Shown: positions 34,778-46,635, counted from the stretch's first letter. The stretch is DNA of 64,000 bases from Carex sylvatica (GCA_964058845.1 CAXKVR010000048.1:528372-592371); one strand, 5' to 3'. Notes: generated by a model not told the origin, from the letters alone. Made by a program: numbers and translations.

Positions 34778-37700
34778 TTATCTGCCCCTTCCACCACGTC
34801 TCAAAAAACCAATGATGCGACTAGTTCTACTGGTACCAACTGCAGGTGCGACATTACTTGTAGAGGCTTGGCAACTAGATGATTGGCTCGGAGGAGGGGG
34901 ATGTTCTGTTCTACCAGTTGCTTCAGCAACAACTCTAGCATTTTCTCTTTCGTTGTGCTCGTTTATGGCATCTGAACATAGGAACACAATTCAGTTAGTA
35001 ATATAATAAGATCATAAATGAATTTTGTACAATGCTACATACCTGCCGTGCGCCTGTCAGAAACAGAACGGCGAGCCCGATTTCCCGACGGTCGCCTACC
35101 ACCCATCTCGTCCATGGTCATTACAACACGCTTGTGTCTCCTCCTCCCCTTTCTTATCCATCCTTCTGAAGGAAGTATTCTATCACCGACATATGCAGGC
35201 CACTCATGCTGATCGGGATAAGAATGAAAAGATCCACCCCAAGTGGAAGCAAGGTAATCGGTACGATACATGTCAGCAACATAGTGATCCTCACAGTAGT
35301 TCCTCACTCGGCATACAGCCATCACGTGACTACAGGGTATGTGACTTAGTTGGGGTCCTTGGCATGTACAGGTTACCGCCCTGGCATCTCCGAATTTAAC
35401 CACGTACTTGCAAGCCCTCTTCACAAACTCCATAGTGCCATCTGGTTTGCGACTGGTAGGAACGTATTCATTTGGATTTTGCACTTCGAATTCAGTACCA
35501 TCATTACCCATCGGGATCACGGTCATAGTTGCACCTTTGTCCCTGTGTTGTCTTAGTTTTTCCTCCACCCTTGTTGAAAATGACTGATCAATCCTTATTA
35601 ATTCTGGGGTCTTAGCACGCCGTTCCTGAAACAAGGCATTTAACTTGTAGAATGTATCCTCTACAACTGCAGCCACGGGCAACATCCGACTCTGCTTGAA
35701 TACTGCATTCAGCGACTCCGACCCGTTGGTGGTCATAATTCCCCAACGCCAACCTCCATCACGGGATTGATATATTTTCTCATATGCTGGATCTTCGTTT
35801 ACATCTCTGGGATTATTTTTGCCCACCTTCATTAAGTAGAGATTTGCCTTTGGCATGTACTAAAAAAATAAGAAAATAAAATAATATAAGTAAATAATTG
35901 TACTAAAAAAACAGTCTTCGGAAAATAAAATAATATATGTAAACAATTGAAATATATATACCTTTGCAAAATTTCTAGTCATCTCTACCACCCTTCTCGG
36001 CTTTTTCTTTCTGCAATTTTGTCTAAATGTTTCTAGAACCCACTTGTCATTTCCGGTTGCCTTGGAAAGGTTCTCCGCAACGTGTTGCATACACAACCTG
36101 TGCACACACTCACCAGTACGTGTTGACAAACCGTAATCTTCACGATCAAACACAAATTTTATTCCTTTGTGCTGGTCTGATATCACACAGAAAAACTTTC
36201 CTTCCCCAATCACCCGTCTTCTTAAAAACTGCATAAAGAATCCCCAGTTCTCACCATCCTCTTTCTGAACAATTGCAAAGGCCAAAGGTAACAACTGATT
36301 CTCAGCATCATATGCACATGCTATCAGTAGCCTCCCCTCATAACGACCGGACATGAAGCATGCATCAATGCTGATAACGGGTCTGATGTATGGCACAGCT
36401 TGGATACAAGCCCCAAAAGCCCATGCTATGCCCTTGAATTGTTGAGCTCCCTCTATTAGTACTCCATCCTTATCAAAAAAAGGGCTATGCCATAGTTCAT
36501 ATACGGTCCCGATGTTTGTACTTGCCATGGCCTGGAGCAATGGTGCCAGATAGCCGTATGAATCCTTCCAACTACCGAATATTCTGCAAACCGCAAGTTC
36601 ACGACCTCTCCACAGCCTGTTGTATTTTGGGATTACATATTTGTATTTGTGTCTGACGGTTCTAGCCACCGCCTTGATGCTCATCGATGGATCCAACTTA
36701 ATGTCCTCCTCAATTGCATCGGCAATCAGTGATGCCATCAGCTGTGCATGGTCTGTCCTTGTGGATGCAGACTTACATGTGTGAGGTGGTTCACACTTCC
36801 TAATCATCCATGCTTCCCCTGAACCCGCAGGGGTTGCATAAAGGCGGAACTCGCACCGCGGGTGAGTTTTACATAGCACAACTAACCGTGTTCGCTCCCT
36901 TTTGTTTATTTTATATTCCCAGTTGCCGTGTACATGGGTCTCATTGATTTTCTTTACAAGTTCGTCTATGTTTGTATAAAGTTGCCCTGCGGCAAGTTCC
37001 TGATTGTATTTAACACGAGGACCAAAGAAACTAATGTCTGCCTCTTCGAAAGCTGTAGTATCGTTGAATGTGGTGACCGGATGCTTATTTCCCCGACCTC
37101 TAATCGGGAATTTTTCTGCCCTGGATAAACCTAGTACATTTGCATCACCATCTGATAAGTCATCAGATTCCCAAACCCCTTGGTATTCATCCCCCGTTTC
37201 CATTTCCCTTTCTGGTATGGCATCAATAGCATCAACATCAATATCAATATCAGTTCGATTAACGGGTACCGGTCCTGACTCTGGCATAGTTGGAAATCTA
37301 GGGATTATGGGTGTCTGTCTGGGTGGTGGTGGTAACTCTTCAGTATTTTCAGGGGAGTTGTGGTACCCCTGGTTGTCACCAGGGAAGTGCTGGTGGTACC
37401 CCTGGTTGTCATAAGGGGAGTGCTGGTGGTACCCCTGGTTGTCATAAGGGGAGTGCTGGTGGTACCCCTGGTTGTCATATGGGGAGTGCTGGTGGTACCC
37501 CTGACTGTCATATGGGGAGTGCTGCTGGTACCCCTGGCTGTCATAACCTGAATTTTCATAACCTGAAGGTCCAGCCCTAGTAGTACTTGAAGGTTCAGCC
37601 CTAGCCCGGGGAACCCTCTTCGAATATATGTCCATTACCTGGACCCCACTGGCCGCAAATTGAGTGTACACAACTCTCCACAAATTCGCATCTGTTATTG

Positions 37701-37931
37701 GAAATCTCACAAAGTAAGGTCTACCCCCCCCCCACGTGAGTTGTCAATCCGTGTAGCCAATTCTATTTCATACCTGTTGGGGTTTACAGCAGTCTTTTCG
37801 TATATTAGCTCTTTAAGTGCCTGAAATGTGGTATTTTCATTAATCTCGAAGCCAAATGCAGCATCTTTCGTGTACTGCACGCCATATTCACTCTTTTGTA
37901 ACTTGCCGCCCACATACAATGCAACTAACAT
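34778..37931 (-). CDS. MULE-2 transposase (MuDR-MULE-SWIM), three exons, one frameshift
   Basis: Exons are 35962-37931, 35043-35859 and 34778-34971 on the minus strand, with intron positions matching MULE-1. It starts MLVALYVGGKL. A G10 tract at about 37724-37733 shifts the frame: the homologous reading needs 8 or 11 G, so this is either a real frameshift or a homopolymer error. Downstream are an acidic linker with about five 12-residue repeats (DNQGYHQHSPY), the MuDR zinc domain (FEEADISFFGPRVKYNQE onwards), the MULE domain (VISIDACFMSGRYEG, CVISDQHKGIKF) and a SWIM finger (CTCQGPQLSHIPCSH). The C-terminal exon ends in a Gly/Arg-rich tail. Apart from the G tract the frame is open, so it could be only recently disabled, or functional. 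Confidence 0.9.
37345..37550 (-). repeat. 36-bp coding minisatellite in transposase 2
   Basis: About five 36-bp repeats encoding DNQGYHQHSPY-like units, in frame, between the N-terminal domain and the MuDR domain. Strong similarity between units makes open frames in several frames on both strands. MULE-1 has a proline-rich linker here but no such array. Confidence 0.9.
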
Positions 37932-37946
37932 CTTTTTCTTAACAAA

Positions 37947-38480
37947 CTACATTTAAAAAATAACTTTATAAGTATTACAGTAATTGTACATCAATAATAG
38001 ATATAGATATCTGAGATTCGCTTCAATCAATTTTTGAGTTTCATTTAAAAAAAAAATTGAATAAATTGAAAAAGAAGAAGATAAATATAGAACTCAATCA
38101 ATGTATAGAACTTTAGATTGTTGAAAATCAATAATTAATTAATCAAATTATTTCTGACTAAATGAAATTAAAAAAAATTAAGAAATGGAAAAAAATTAGT
38201 TGGTTTTCATTAAGAAATATGGTATTATAACAGGTACAGTAATCTAATTAGAAAAAAAAAATTGCTACAGTAATTACATAGAACAGTAATTGCTACAGTA
38301 ATTACATAGAACAGTAATTACATAGAACAGTAATTGCTACGGTAATTGCTACAGTAATTACATATAACAGTAATTGATACGGTAATTGCTACAGTAATTA
38401 CATAGAACAGTAATTGCGACAGTTAAGTTACATATAATAGAACAGTAATTGCTATAATAAAAAAAAATATAAAAACATAC
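37947..38480 (-). repeat. 5'-UTR intron of transposase 2 with acagtaatt repeats
   Basis: A predicted 534-bp intron: donor aag|gtatgt at 38480, acceptor aaatgtag at 37947, 15 bases before the ATG. Positions 38225-38460 are repeats of acagtaattgct and acagtaattacataga, which on the transposase sense strand give recurring tactgtt. The exon after the acceptor starts tttgtt here and tttatt in MULE-1. Confidence 0.7.
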
Positions 38481-38602
38481 CTTCTGCTACAGTAAAATCG
38501 CCTAAAAATCGCCTCTCTCAAACAGTAAAATCGCTCTCAAACAGTAAAATCTCTCTCTGACTTCGTTTACAAATAATGGAGCCAGGAGAGGTGATTAATA
38601 CA

Positions 38603-38822
38603 TGCATAGTGGACCGCCCGCCTCTGGGGCGGTTTGCTCACCAATGGACCGCCCGCAGTGGGGGCGGTCTGGTCCCTCTGTGGCCCGTCCGAGGCCCAGG
38701 CGGGTTGGTTGTTTTTTGGGCCGCCCCGGGCCCGGACGGTTGGGTTGTTTTAAAAAAAAAAAATTATTTAAGGTTATTTTTTAAATTTAGTTTTGTTTTT
38801 TGGGTATTAATAAAAATGGCCG
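38603..38822 (-). repeat. right TIR of MULE-2
   Basis: Inverted copy of 29580-29799, followed by the second TSD copy accaaactc at 38823-38831. Confidence 0.95.
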
Positions 38823-38831
38823 ACCAAACTC

Positions 38832-39497
38832 CACTAGTCCACTTCTTTTTTAATATAAATATTTTGGTTGATACGAGTGATGAGTCTGTCAGGAAAGAAG
38901 GGATCACGAAGAAAAGAAAACAAAAGTTGCAATGAGACCCTTTCATTTATTTTAATTTGTGAAACATAACAAAAGTGTAAAATTAATACTTTCAGTCATT
39001 GTGGACAAACATCAAAGACTTGAAATGAAATGTAAAATGAGTTTGCAATCATAACTTGTGTTTTGGTTCAAAGAAAAATCATGAAAAAGAACCCAGCTTT
39101 CAATGAAACAATTACAGTAATACAAAATTTAAACAGCACGCAACTGGTATTAATTGTTTCATTTGCTGGGGTGTACTGTGATTATGAAATTAAAACACAC
39201 ATAATCCAGCTCGCAACTCACAAAACCCACAAAATTAAAACGACATAGCACAGGAACTCAGCTCGGAGAGGGAGAGGATGAGACGGTAGCACTCTCAGCA
39301 CTTCGCAGTATCTGTGAAGATTTAAAAAAAAATAAAAGAGAGAGAGAGAGAGATTTCACCTGATACCTGATACCTAAGCGAGAGAAAGCCATGCGCGACA
39401 GTCAGCGATGTTTACGAAAGAAAGAGGTCAGAGGTGAGAGCGTGGTGATTAGTGCGAAACACAACAATTTGATTTTCGATAAAATTTGGTTAGACTC
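38832..39497. other. intergenic sequence right of MULE-2
   Basis: No gene supported. The frame at 39063-39248 has no motif. A short (GA)n run lies at about 39338. Confidence 0.5.
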
Positions 39498-39500
39498 AAT

Positions 39501-39769
39501 GGTGTCATTCAGCAACAAAGGATTAAGAGCTTAAGGAGCGCTAAGAAACCGATGTTCGGTTGTCTTAATCCGTGGGTAGAAGCTAAGGAAGCTAAAGAAA
39601 GGGGTATGGAGTTCGGACAGAAGATTAAGATCCGGATAAAAGAAAACTAATGGAGGTGTTCTTAATCCGCGTTAAGAAACTGGTGTTCAGTAGAATTAAG
39701 CGGCTAACGAAGCTAAATAAAGCGGATTAAGCATTAAGGAGATTTAATCCTTTGTTGCCGAATGGCCCC
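39501..39769. mobile_element. MITE with cattcggcaacaaaggattaa-type ends
   Basis: 269 bp with inverted ends (ggtgtcattcagcaacaaag at left, the inverse of ggggccattcggcaacaaag at right). The trinucleotide aat flanks both ends, which could be a 3-bp PIF/Harbinger-like duplication, but three bases are weak evidence. Interior words (gctaaggaagctaaag, cggattaag) are repeated. Confidence 0.6.
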
Positions 39770-39772
39770 AAT

Positions 39773-41290
39773 GAGTTACTCGACTCGGCTCAAGCTCAGC
39801 TCTGTTCGAGAGATAAAATTTGAGTTTGAGCCGAATTTGAACTTTATTTCGATTGGACTTGACTCGTTTTAAATTATTGAGATGTCCAGCTCGTTTGCTA
39901 ATGAGTCGGCCCAGCTCATTAGAAGGCCTACTTGGTGTTGTAAAAATTTGAATTTAAATTTTGACCAAATATTTATATATCTCAATCTAATTTTTTTTAG
40001 TGAAGCAAGAAAAAAAGAAAAAAAAAATACAATGCTTAATTATATATAAAGCAAAAAAGAAAGCGGTTATAGAGTCTGCTAGGCTGCCACACAAGTGACA
40101 TCAAAGATGAACCAAATCTTACACTAGAGCCGTACGTCCATCAAATTGAGTCAGATAATAAAATCTTCCTTGAAAACTAAAATATGTAATCTAGGTAGTT
40201 AGAGGCGGAGCGAGAAAGAAATGATAGAATCAATTGATCTCTATTTTTTTTTTTAGAATTTTTAGAATTATTTATAGTTTTTTATATAATTTAAAATAAA
40301 ATAGTATGAAATTACAAAATTAACCTCATTATTTATAATTTTATTTTATATAATTGACTTTCATATATATTTGATTCTCATAGTTTAAAAGTGTTTCATA
40401 TATATTTGATTCTCATAGTTTGAAAGTGTGACTCCGCTGTAGTTAAATTAATGGTCCTCAAACTATGACGGGAAGACCGCGCCATTGCTTTTTTGTGGCA
40501 GCAGATGCGCGCTCCCGCTGCGTGCATGCGTGGAGCATCGATCTCACACCTACCTACCTACCATTGCTACTCACGAACTGGTACCATTAAATTCACCACG
40601 GGCCGGGTACGTGGTACTTGTTGGTTTTTATAGGGCTCCGAACTCCTACATTACCATTACCATTACCAACCTTGTCTGTGGCAAAGTCAAAGCTTTTGTA
40701 TTTTATTAGGTGGATAAATAAATACAAATATATATATATCAGCTTCAATTATTAAGGCGTTATATTATTTTTTTAATCTGACTACCAGATGCCTCCTGTT
40801 GATTCAATACTACTGATGAGTTGAAAACATTAATTTGTTTAATCAAATTTCGAACATATGCAACCTAGTGAAGTTTCATTTTTTTTTTTCTTTAGGAATT
40901 CCGACCTAGTGAAGTTATACATAAAAAAAGTGTTATAACCAGCATGAAGCATAAATTTTATAAGAAAGCAAAAAAGTGTTCGAACTACACTCTTCTTCAA
41001 TGGATAAACAAGTCATCAGTATGCCTACGGGCCTTCAAAGCAAAAAAAAAAAAAAAAAAAAAAAAAACAAGTCATCAGTATCATGTAGCAACATCACCTA
41101 AAAAAACTATTGGCAAAACAAAATCAAAGCGGAAACACCCACTAAAACAAAGTGGAAGGCCAAGCACCATGTCATATATAAGATGAAACGTATATATATA
41201 GTCCTTCCAAAAATCTCGTGAAACAAATTTAATGAGGCACCAATCACCATAGAATTCAACGCCGCATAAAATCCAACACACATGCACAAT
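39773..41290. other. intergenic sequence upstream of the ATL gene
   Basis: No gene supported. It holds a gactcggctcaagctc-type low-complexity block (39780-39930), an A run at 41042-41067, and a (TA)n/TATA-like stretch (41173-41201) that could serve the ATL promoter. Confidence 0.45.
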
Positions 41291-41421
41291 TAGCCGGCGT
41301 AGCCGCTTCCATGCATTCAGTGCTCTTTAATTGCGCTCCCTTACAGACACAGTACAGTACCCACTCCCACCTCTCTCTCTCTCTCTTCCTTTCTCTCCTC
41401 CTCTCACCACCTCCCCTCTTC

Positions 41422-41955
41422 ATGTCCACCCCCTTCCCACCTCCATCCCTCCCCATCTCCGCTTCCACCTCTGCAGCCGGTGTCGGTCTTGGCTACGGCA
41501 TTGCCATTGCCGTTGGTCTCCTCGTTCTCATCTCCACCATTCTTCTTGCCTCCTACCTCTGTGCCAGATCCAAATCCCCTCTCCCGGTCTCCCCTTCATC
41601 TCCGCTACCTCCTCCCCCCTCCTCCTCACCACCAAACTTCGTCGTCGGTCTTGATTTGCATACAATTGACGCTTTCTATCCAAAATTTCTACACCAATCT
41701 GGTCAAGGGGATAACAAGAATGCCGGTGAGGATGATGCATTATCAGGGCCATGTCCGATTTGTTTAGGAGAGTATGTAACTGGGGATGTGTTGAGACGGG
41801 GCCCCGATTGCGGGCATTGTTTCCATGTAGCATGTGTTGATGAGTGGCTAAGATTAAGCGCCACATGTCCGTTATGTAGGAGTTCACCGGTACCGTCGCC
41901 GGTTGCTACACCTCTTTCGGAGCTTATTCCTCTGGCTCGGACTAGGGGAAGGTGA
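41422..41955 (+). CDS. ATL-type RING-H2 E3 ubiquitin ligase, intronless
   Basis: A membrane-anchored RING-H2 protein of the ATL family, which pass ubiquitin from E2 enzymes to substrates, often in defence or development. I start at the ATG at 41422 (MSTPFPPP) because the longer frame from 41311 only adds a CT-repeat-coded Leu/Ser/Pro stretch that looks like 5' UTR; this gives 177 aa. A membrane helix lies at about 23-46, the ATL GLD motif at 76-78 (GLDLHTIDAFYPKF), and the RING-H2 ligands are C111, C114, C130, H132, H135, C138, C149 and C152, with the tryptophan at 142 typical of E2 contact. No introns, as usual for ATLs. It is closest in feel to the short ATL69-71 type, but this is not checked. 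Confidence 0.92.
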   Translation: MSTPFPPPSLPISASTSAAGVGLGYGIAIAVGLLVLISTILLASYLCARSKSPLPVSPSSPLPPPPSSSPPNFVVGLDLHTIDAFYPKFLHQSGQGDNKNAGEDDALSGPCPICLGEYVTGDVLRRGPDCGHCFHVACVDEWLRLSATCPLCRSSPVPSPVATPLSELIPLARTRGR

Positions 41956-42929
41956 TTTGTTTACTTATTTTTATGTTTCTCATTTCTTTCTTTTGCTATT
42001 TTTCTATTGTTTTTTTTTTTTTTTTTTTCTGTAGATGTACGTAGATTGATAGATATTTTGTATGGATAATTGGAATGAAGAATTGAGATGCATTAATTGA
42101 TTGAAAACAGGAGTCACGTGGCATGTTAAATTGGTACATTTTTTTAGATTATATTTTTTTTAATTATTTGTAGCGGTTGATTACTTCTTGATTGCTTGCT
42201 TGTTAAATTATGTGCTTTTGGCTCAATTCTTTTAATTAATTTGTTAATTATAATCTTTCGGTGGGTGTAGTAGATCATGTTGTTTATTAGGCATAATATA
42301 TATATAGCGCTGGAACAAAGATCTCCTTTCTCAAATTTGTTGCAAAACCATTGTGAAGAAGAAGAAAAAACAATATCTTTCAACTTTTTTGGAACGACCA
42401 TAGTTAAAAGAAATTCAGCATTTGTTCTTGTGCCGTGATAAAACAAGTGCTCTACTTTTGAATGATATATATATAATGAAGGGAAATAAATCTGATCCTA
42501 GCTGTTCACATTTCTTTATGCACGAATATCAAAGAAAAATCATGTGCGAATCTGAATTAATTTCAACGGATGGGATCGGAATTACATATACCTGTGACCT
42601 GTCCACAATGAAGTTATGATTCTGCCTTTTTAGCAGTATCTTTTAATGATGCATGACGTGTCGACCGTCCATTTTTTTTAGTAACAGTTCCATGCCCCTG
42701 AAATCCAATATGACATTTTGTGATCAAAATCATGAAACTATATATATACAAGTGACAGCTCAGCTTATGCAGATCCGGCGTGATTTTAGGGTTATATATA
42801 TATAATTGGTAATCTGAAAGTAGCTAGCTATATTATTCGCTTATCCAATTTATATTGTATAGCTTAAGTTTTTATTATTTTTTTATTATTATTTAATGGA
42901 TAAGTATACGAAAGAAAGTTACTGTGTAA
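41956..42929. other. ATL 3' region and intergenic sequence
   Basis: Non-coding AT-rich sequence with a long T run at 42011-42028 and several (TA)n stretches. No gene supported. Confidence 0.5.
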
Positions 42930-42938
42930 TTGTTACTT

Positions 42939-43344
42939 GAGGAGGTTCCAATACACTATTATTTTGGTGTTTCAATATGCACCATGTCCTTTATCTTCAT
43001 TTTTAAAATTCGAACAGTTGATCCGAACCGCTCAACATGATCTTCATAATAAAATATGCTTGGAGACCAAATTTTATATTTTAAAATTTTTTTTTACTAT
43101 CTTTTTAGATAGGTACAATATAACTTTATCGGATGGTCCAGAATCTCCTTAAAAAGGTGATTTTGTATCTATCTAAAAAATTAGTAAAAAAATTCTATAA
43201 AATATAAAATTTGGTCTCCAAGCATATTTTTATTATGAAGATCATGTTGAGCGGTTCGGATCGACTGTTCGAATTTTAAAAATGAAGATAAATGACATGG
43301 TGCATATTAGAGCATCAAAATGATGATGCATTTGAACCCTCTTG
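42939..43344. mobile_element. hairpin MITE with ggagaccaaatttta core, copy H1
   Basis: About 406 bp. The arms are complementary for more than 150 bp around the core ggagaccaaattttatatttt. The ends read gaggaggttcc and gaaccctcttg. The 9-mer ttgttactt flanks both sides (42930-42938 and 43345-43353), consistent with a 9-bp TSD, though the right end has three extra bases. Confidence 0.8.
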
Positions 43345-43353
43345 TTGTTACTT

Positions 43354-44069
43354 GAATGGATATAAAAATATATATGATAATTATTTATTCATGTATCAAC
43401 AAACAATACTAAACTAATGTACGTATCAGTTTACTTTCAATTTTTGTTTTATTTATTCTTTTTGAAAAATGAAGTCAAGAGATCGATGTTAAAATAACCA
43501 TGCTTGATTAATTCCTCCTCTTTTTTAAAATAATGCGATCAACAGTTGTAATTTCTACATTTTGTGATATTACGTAAATATATGGTGTGTATAATTAATG
43601 TACATATTTATTTGTTTTTATATTTTGTAAGATTTAATTATATAAACTATTAATTTTTCAATAAGCATTCGTTATTAGTTATTTTTTCACAAATAATAAT
43701 AAGGTACAGATATCATATAACTAATACTTAATGATCAAAAATAAAATACGAATAAAATTATTCTATGAATATAAAAATATTTTCTTTCTCTCTCCTACTG
43801 ACTCGTATTTGACTATTAACACTATCTGAAAGCGTCGGATCTATCGATCCCTTGTTTGACTTGTAAAACATATTTATTTTGGAGAATCTTATAAATTGAA
43901 GAAAGCAGTGTAATTAATCCTGATGTACCCTTCAAAGCTAATTAATCACATGCTTTGTGTACATTTGGAATTAAAGATTAATTTATAACGCGTAAATCTA
44001 TTAAAGCTACAGGTAGTCAGGTAGTGCGACCATAAGGTAGACCATTTTGATTCACAAGTTAACTGCAAA
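43354..44069. other. AT-rich intergenic sequence
   Basis: No gene and no opposing TIR for the MULE-3 remnant found here. Confidence 0.5.
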
Positions 44070-46635
44070 TTAGACTATGATAGCTTTGTCTTTCTCATTG
44101 ATATCTTCATCTCTTTTTCTTTTCCTTAGCAAGGTCTTGTAAGCTCTGCAATTAAACACAAGTGGTAACAATTATGAGTATATTTAATGTTCAAAATTTT
44201 GTTTAAAAAATAGTACAGTGCAACAACAAATATCTTTTTGACATGTTTTAATATTATGAGTATCATTGATGTGGCAATAGTTGCAAGTTATTCCTTGTCT
44301 AGTGGTAGTCTTAATAATAGATTTAAAATGTGTTAGTCGTTTCTTTCTCCCCTTGGATTTCCATTTGAGTTGTTGACCCTGGCTTGCTTCAAATTCTGCT
44401 TTTGCCCTCATTTGAACAAACCATTGCTGACATTTGTAAAATGTGTCCTCAATTATTGCTGCTATCGGCAACCTACGAGATGACTTGAAGACATTATTGA
44501 GCGACTCAGATTCGTTTGTAGTAATAATTCTCCAACGGTAAACCCCATCCAGCGCTTGAAATATCTTCCATGGTTTTGGACACTCGTTCTCATCTTGATC
44601 CAGATACTTACCCACACCGTCTAACCAATTCAGAGCACAGTCTTATACATCCCCCATTGATTGCATTCCTTGCTCATATCTCTTCATATTCCTCTTCGCC
44701 ACACATATCCTGAAGTACTTGATTGCCTGACCATTACAATGGTCATTGTTCATGTTTTCTGCTATGTGAGTAGCACAAAGACAGTGAACGCACTCATCAT
44801 CGTCTTTCTCATTCCATCACAGATCATCTTGTCTAAACACCTTTTTATTCCCTTGCCCCTATCAATGATGACACACACAAACCTGGAGCGAATTACATTA
44901 TGCCTCAACCATTGCATGAACCATGCACAGTCTTCAAAATTCTCCGTTAAAAAAAAGGTGAATAAAAATGACATATCAATTTTGGCTACATTTCAATAAA
45001 TAAAATGACATATCAATTTTGAATTTTATTATCTTTGTACCGGCCTGATAAGAAACATGCATCAATAGTGATGACAGGTTTCAGGTGTTGAAAAGCCTCT
45101 ATGCACGGTCCAAATGCCCAAGCCGCCCTATAAAAGTACATGTAAGGTCCAGGTTAACCAGTTGGATATGAGGTCACATCAAACAATGTACTTGTCAATA
45201 AAACAAATTAGCAAGTTCCACATTTTTTGTTTTCAATGTTGTTGAAAGAAAGTAAATAATATAATATCTGGATTTTTCGCTTAATTGCCTCCAACAAGGG
45301 GACCATAAGCACGTATGACCCCTTTCAACTACCAAATTGACGGGCAATTGCCAACTCCCTTCCACGCCACAATTAATTGTACGCCGGTACCTGACCGTTG
45401 TAAGTTTGTGCAACCGCGATTCTGACAGCATTGATACTCAAATCCACGTCATTTCTCATGTGTGCGGTGATGCAATCAGCAACCATAGCAGCCGTCAACT
45501 GTGCATAATCTATTCTTGTGGCATCCGCATGACAAACATATTTTATTGGGCACCTGGATGCTTTTCATTGTGTACCAAAACTAGTGGCCCTTGCTAATAT
45601 GTACCAAGCACATCTGGGGTCCCTACACTTGAACCTAATCAGTTATTTATCGCTGTGCGTATTTTCAATCTCTTTATTACAAAGAATGTGAAACTTGTAA
45701 ATTATAGCTTTCATTTCCTCCTTTGAATCATAGCACTGTCCCTCTGACAATTCATTCTCAAATTCTGCATGTCTACCAAACAACCCCACATTTGTTTCCT
45801 GAAATCCTGATAGGTCATTGAAAGCTGCAATGGGGTGCTCAACCCCGTAACCCATTATTCGAAATTCTTTATCAACCTTGAATTTTTTTCTCTACCCGAG
45901 CACAGGCCCAAGATCTTCCTGGTCACTTTGATCGCTCATGTAATCAGGATTAACATCCTCCCAATTTCCCTCTGCCTCTTGAATTTCTGGATCCACTGTC
46001 TCAGTTTCCTCCGGATCACAAGGATGAGAGTGGTCAGGCTGGGGTTGGGACCGACGGGAGGGCCGACTAGTAAACCGTCAGCCATCCTGAACTGAGGCTT
46101 GACTACTCTCAGGCATGTCAATCTGCAAAGGGGGTTGAGACCAACGGGAAGGCCGACTAATAGACCGTTGGCCCTCCTGAACTAAGACATTACTACTCTT
46201 AGGCATGTCAATCTGGAAAGGGGATTGGGACACTATACTTGAGGAACTTAACACATTACCCCGAGTAACACTATGGATTAACCTCGCAAAGGGGTTGGAA
46301 CGCTAGACTCGGTTAATCTCCACATAGAGTTCAATTACCTTGTATCCACCCCCAGAAAAACTAATGGTCTGGTTGTACAGTATCTGCCAGACTCCATCAT
46401 TTTGAACATGAAATAGTTGAAATCAGGTTTGTCTTGAACCACATGCTAATTTTGGCCTTAATATCAAGGTCATATCGATCATGATTCCTAGGTTCTGAGA
46501 AATAATTAATTTCAGAACCAACAAATCAGTATCCGATATTATCGGTATCACAGAAACAGGCCCGATACTGTAATAAATTCGATTAGGGCCTGTTAGAACC
46601 TCACCACCAGTGTAAACAAATACCATAACAGCCAT
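44070..46635 (-). pseudogene. MULE-3: decayed Mutator-like transposase
   Basis: Scattered frames on the minus strand follow the transposase order: N-terminal MAVMVFVYTGGEV (46635); MuDR region IAAFNDLSGFQETNVGLFG (45830) and CRDPRCAWYILARA (about 45620); LWRGRELAIARQFGS (about 45350); AAWAFGPCIEAF then PVITIDACFLSGRY (about 45130-45040), with the first catalytic aspartate; ENFEDCAWFMQWL and FVCVIIDRGKGI (44950-44850); and NESESLNNVF (about 44510). Stops and frameshifts occur throughout. After the FVQMRAKAE segment the SWIM finger is absent and a CCHC knuckle (CNYCHINDTHNIKTC) appears instead, with a possible last exon at 44070-44145 preceded by tgcag. No PMD gene is found beside it. Confidence 0.87.

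Larger units (their letters stand above)
29580..38822. mobile_element. MULE-2: second Mutator-like element with PMD gene and transposase
   Basis: A 9243-bp element with 220-bp TIRs (29580-29799 and 38603-38822, about ten differences) and a perfect 9-bp TSD. It is the MULE-1 layout in mirror image: PMD on plus (31428-34431) and transposase on minus (34778-37931), converging with a 346-bp gap. The protein sequences are homologous to MULE-1 throughout but clearly diverged, and the TIRs differ beyond the outer ends and GC-rich ggaccgcc modules, so these are two related lineages rather than copies of one insertion. Both genes carry coding damage. Confidence 0.95.

Noticed and set aside
37305..37580. 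Gly- or Thr-rich frames on both strands
   Set aside because: All are other readings of the 36-bp coding minisatellite of transposase 2.
41311..41421. N-terminal extension of the ATL protein
   Set aside because: It encodes a CT-repeat-derived Leu/Ser/Pro stretch; the ATG at 41422 gives the usual ATL layout.
43354..44069. Search for the left TIR and PMD gene of MULE-3
   Set aside because: No ccgaaattttt end and no PMD motif were found in this interval, so I report MULE-3 as truncated and not as a full element.
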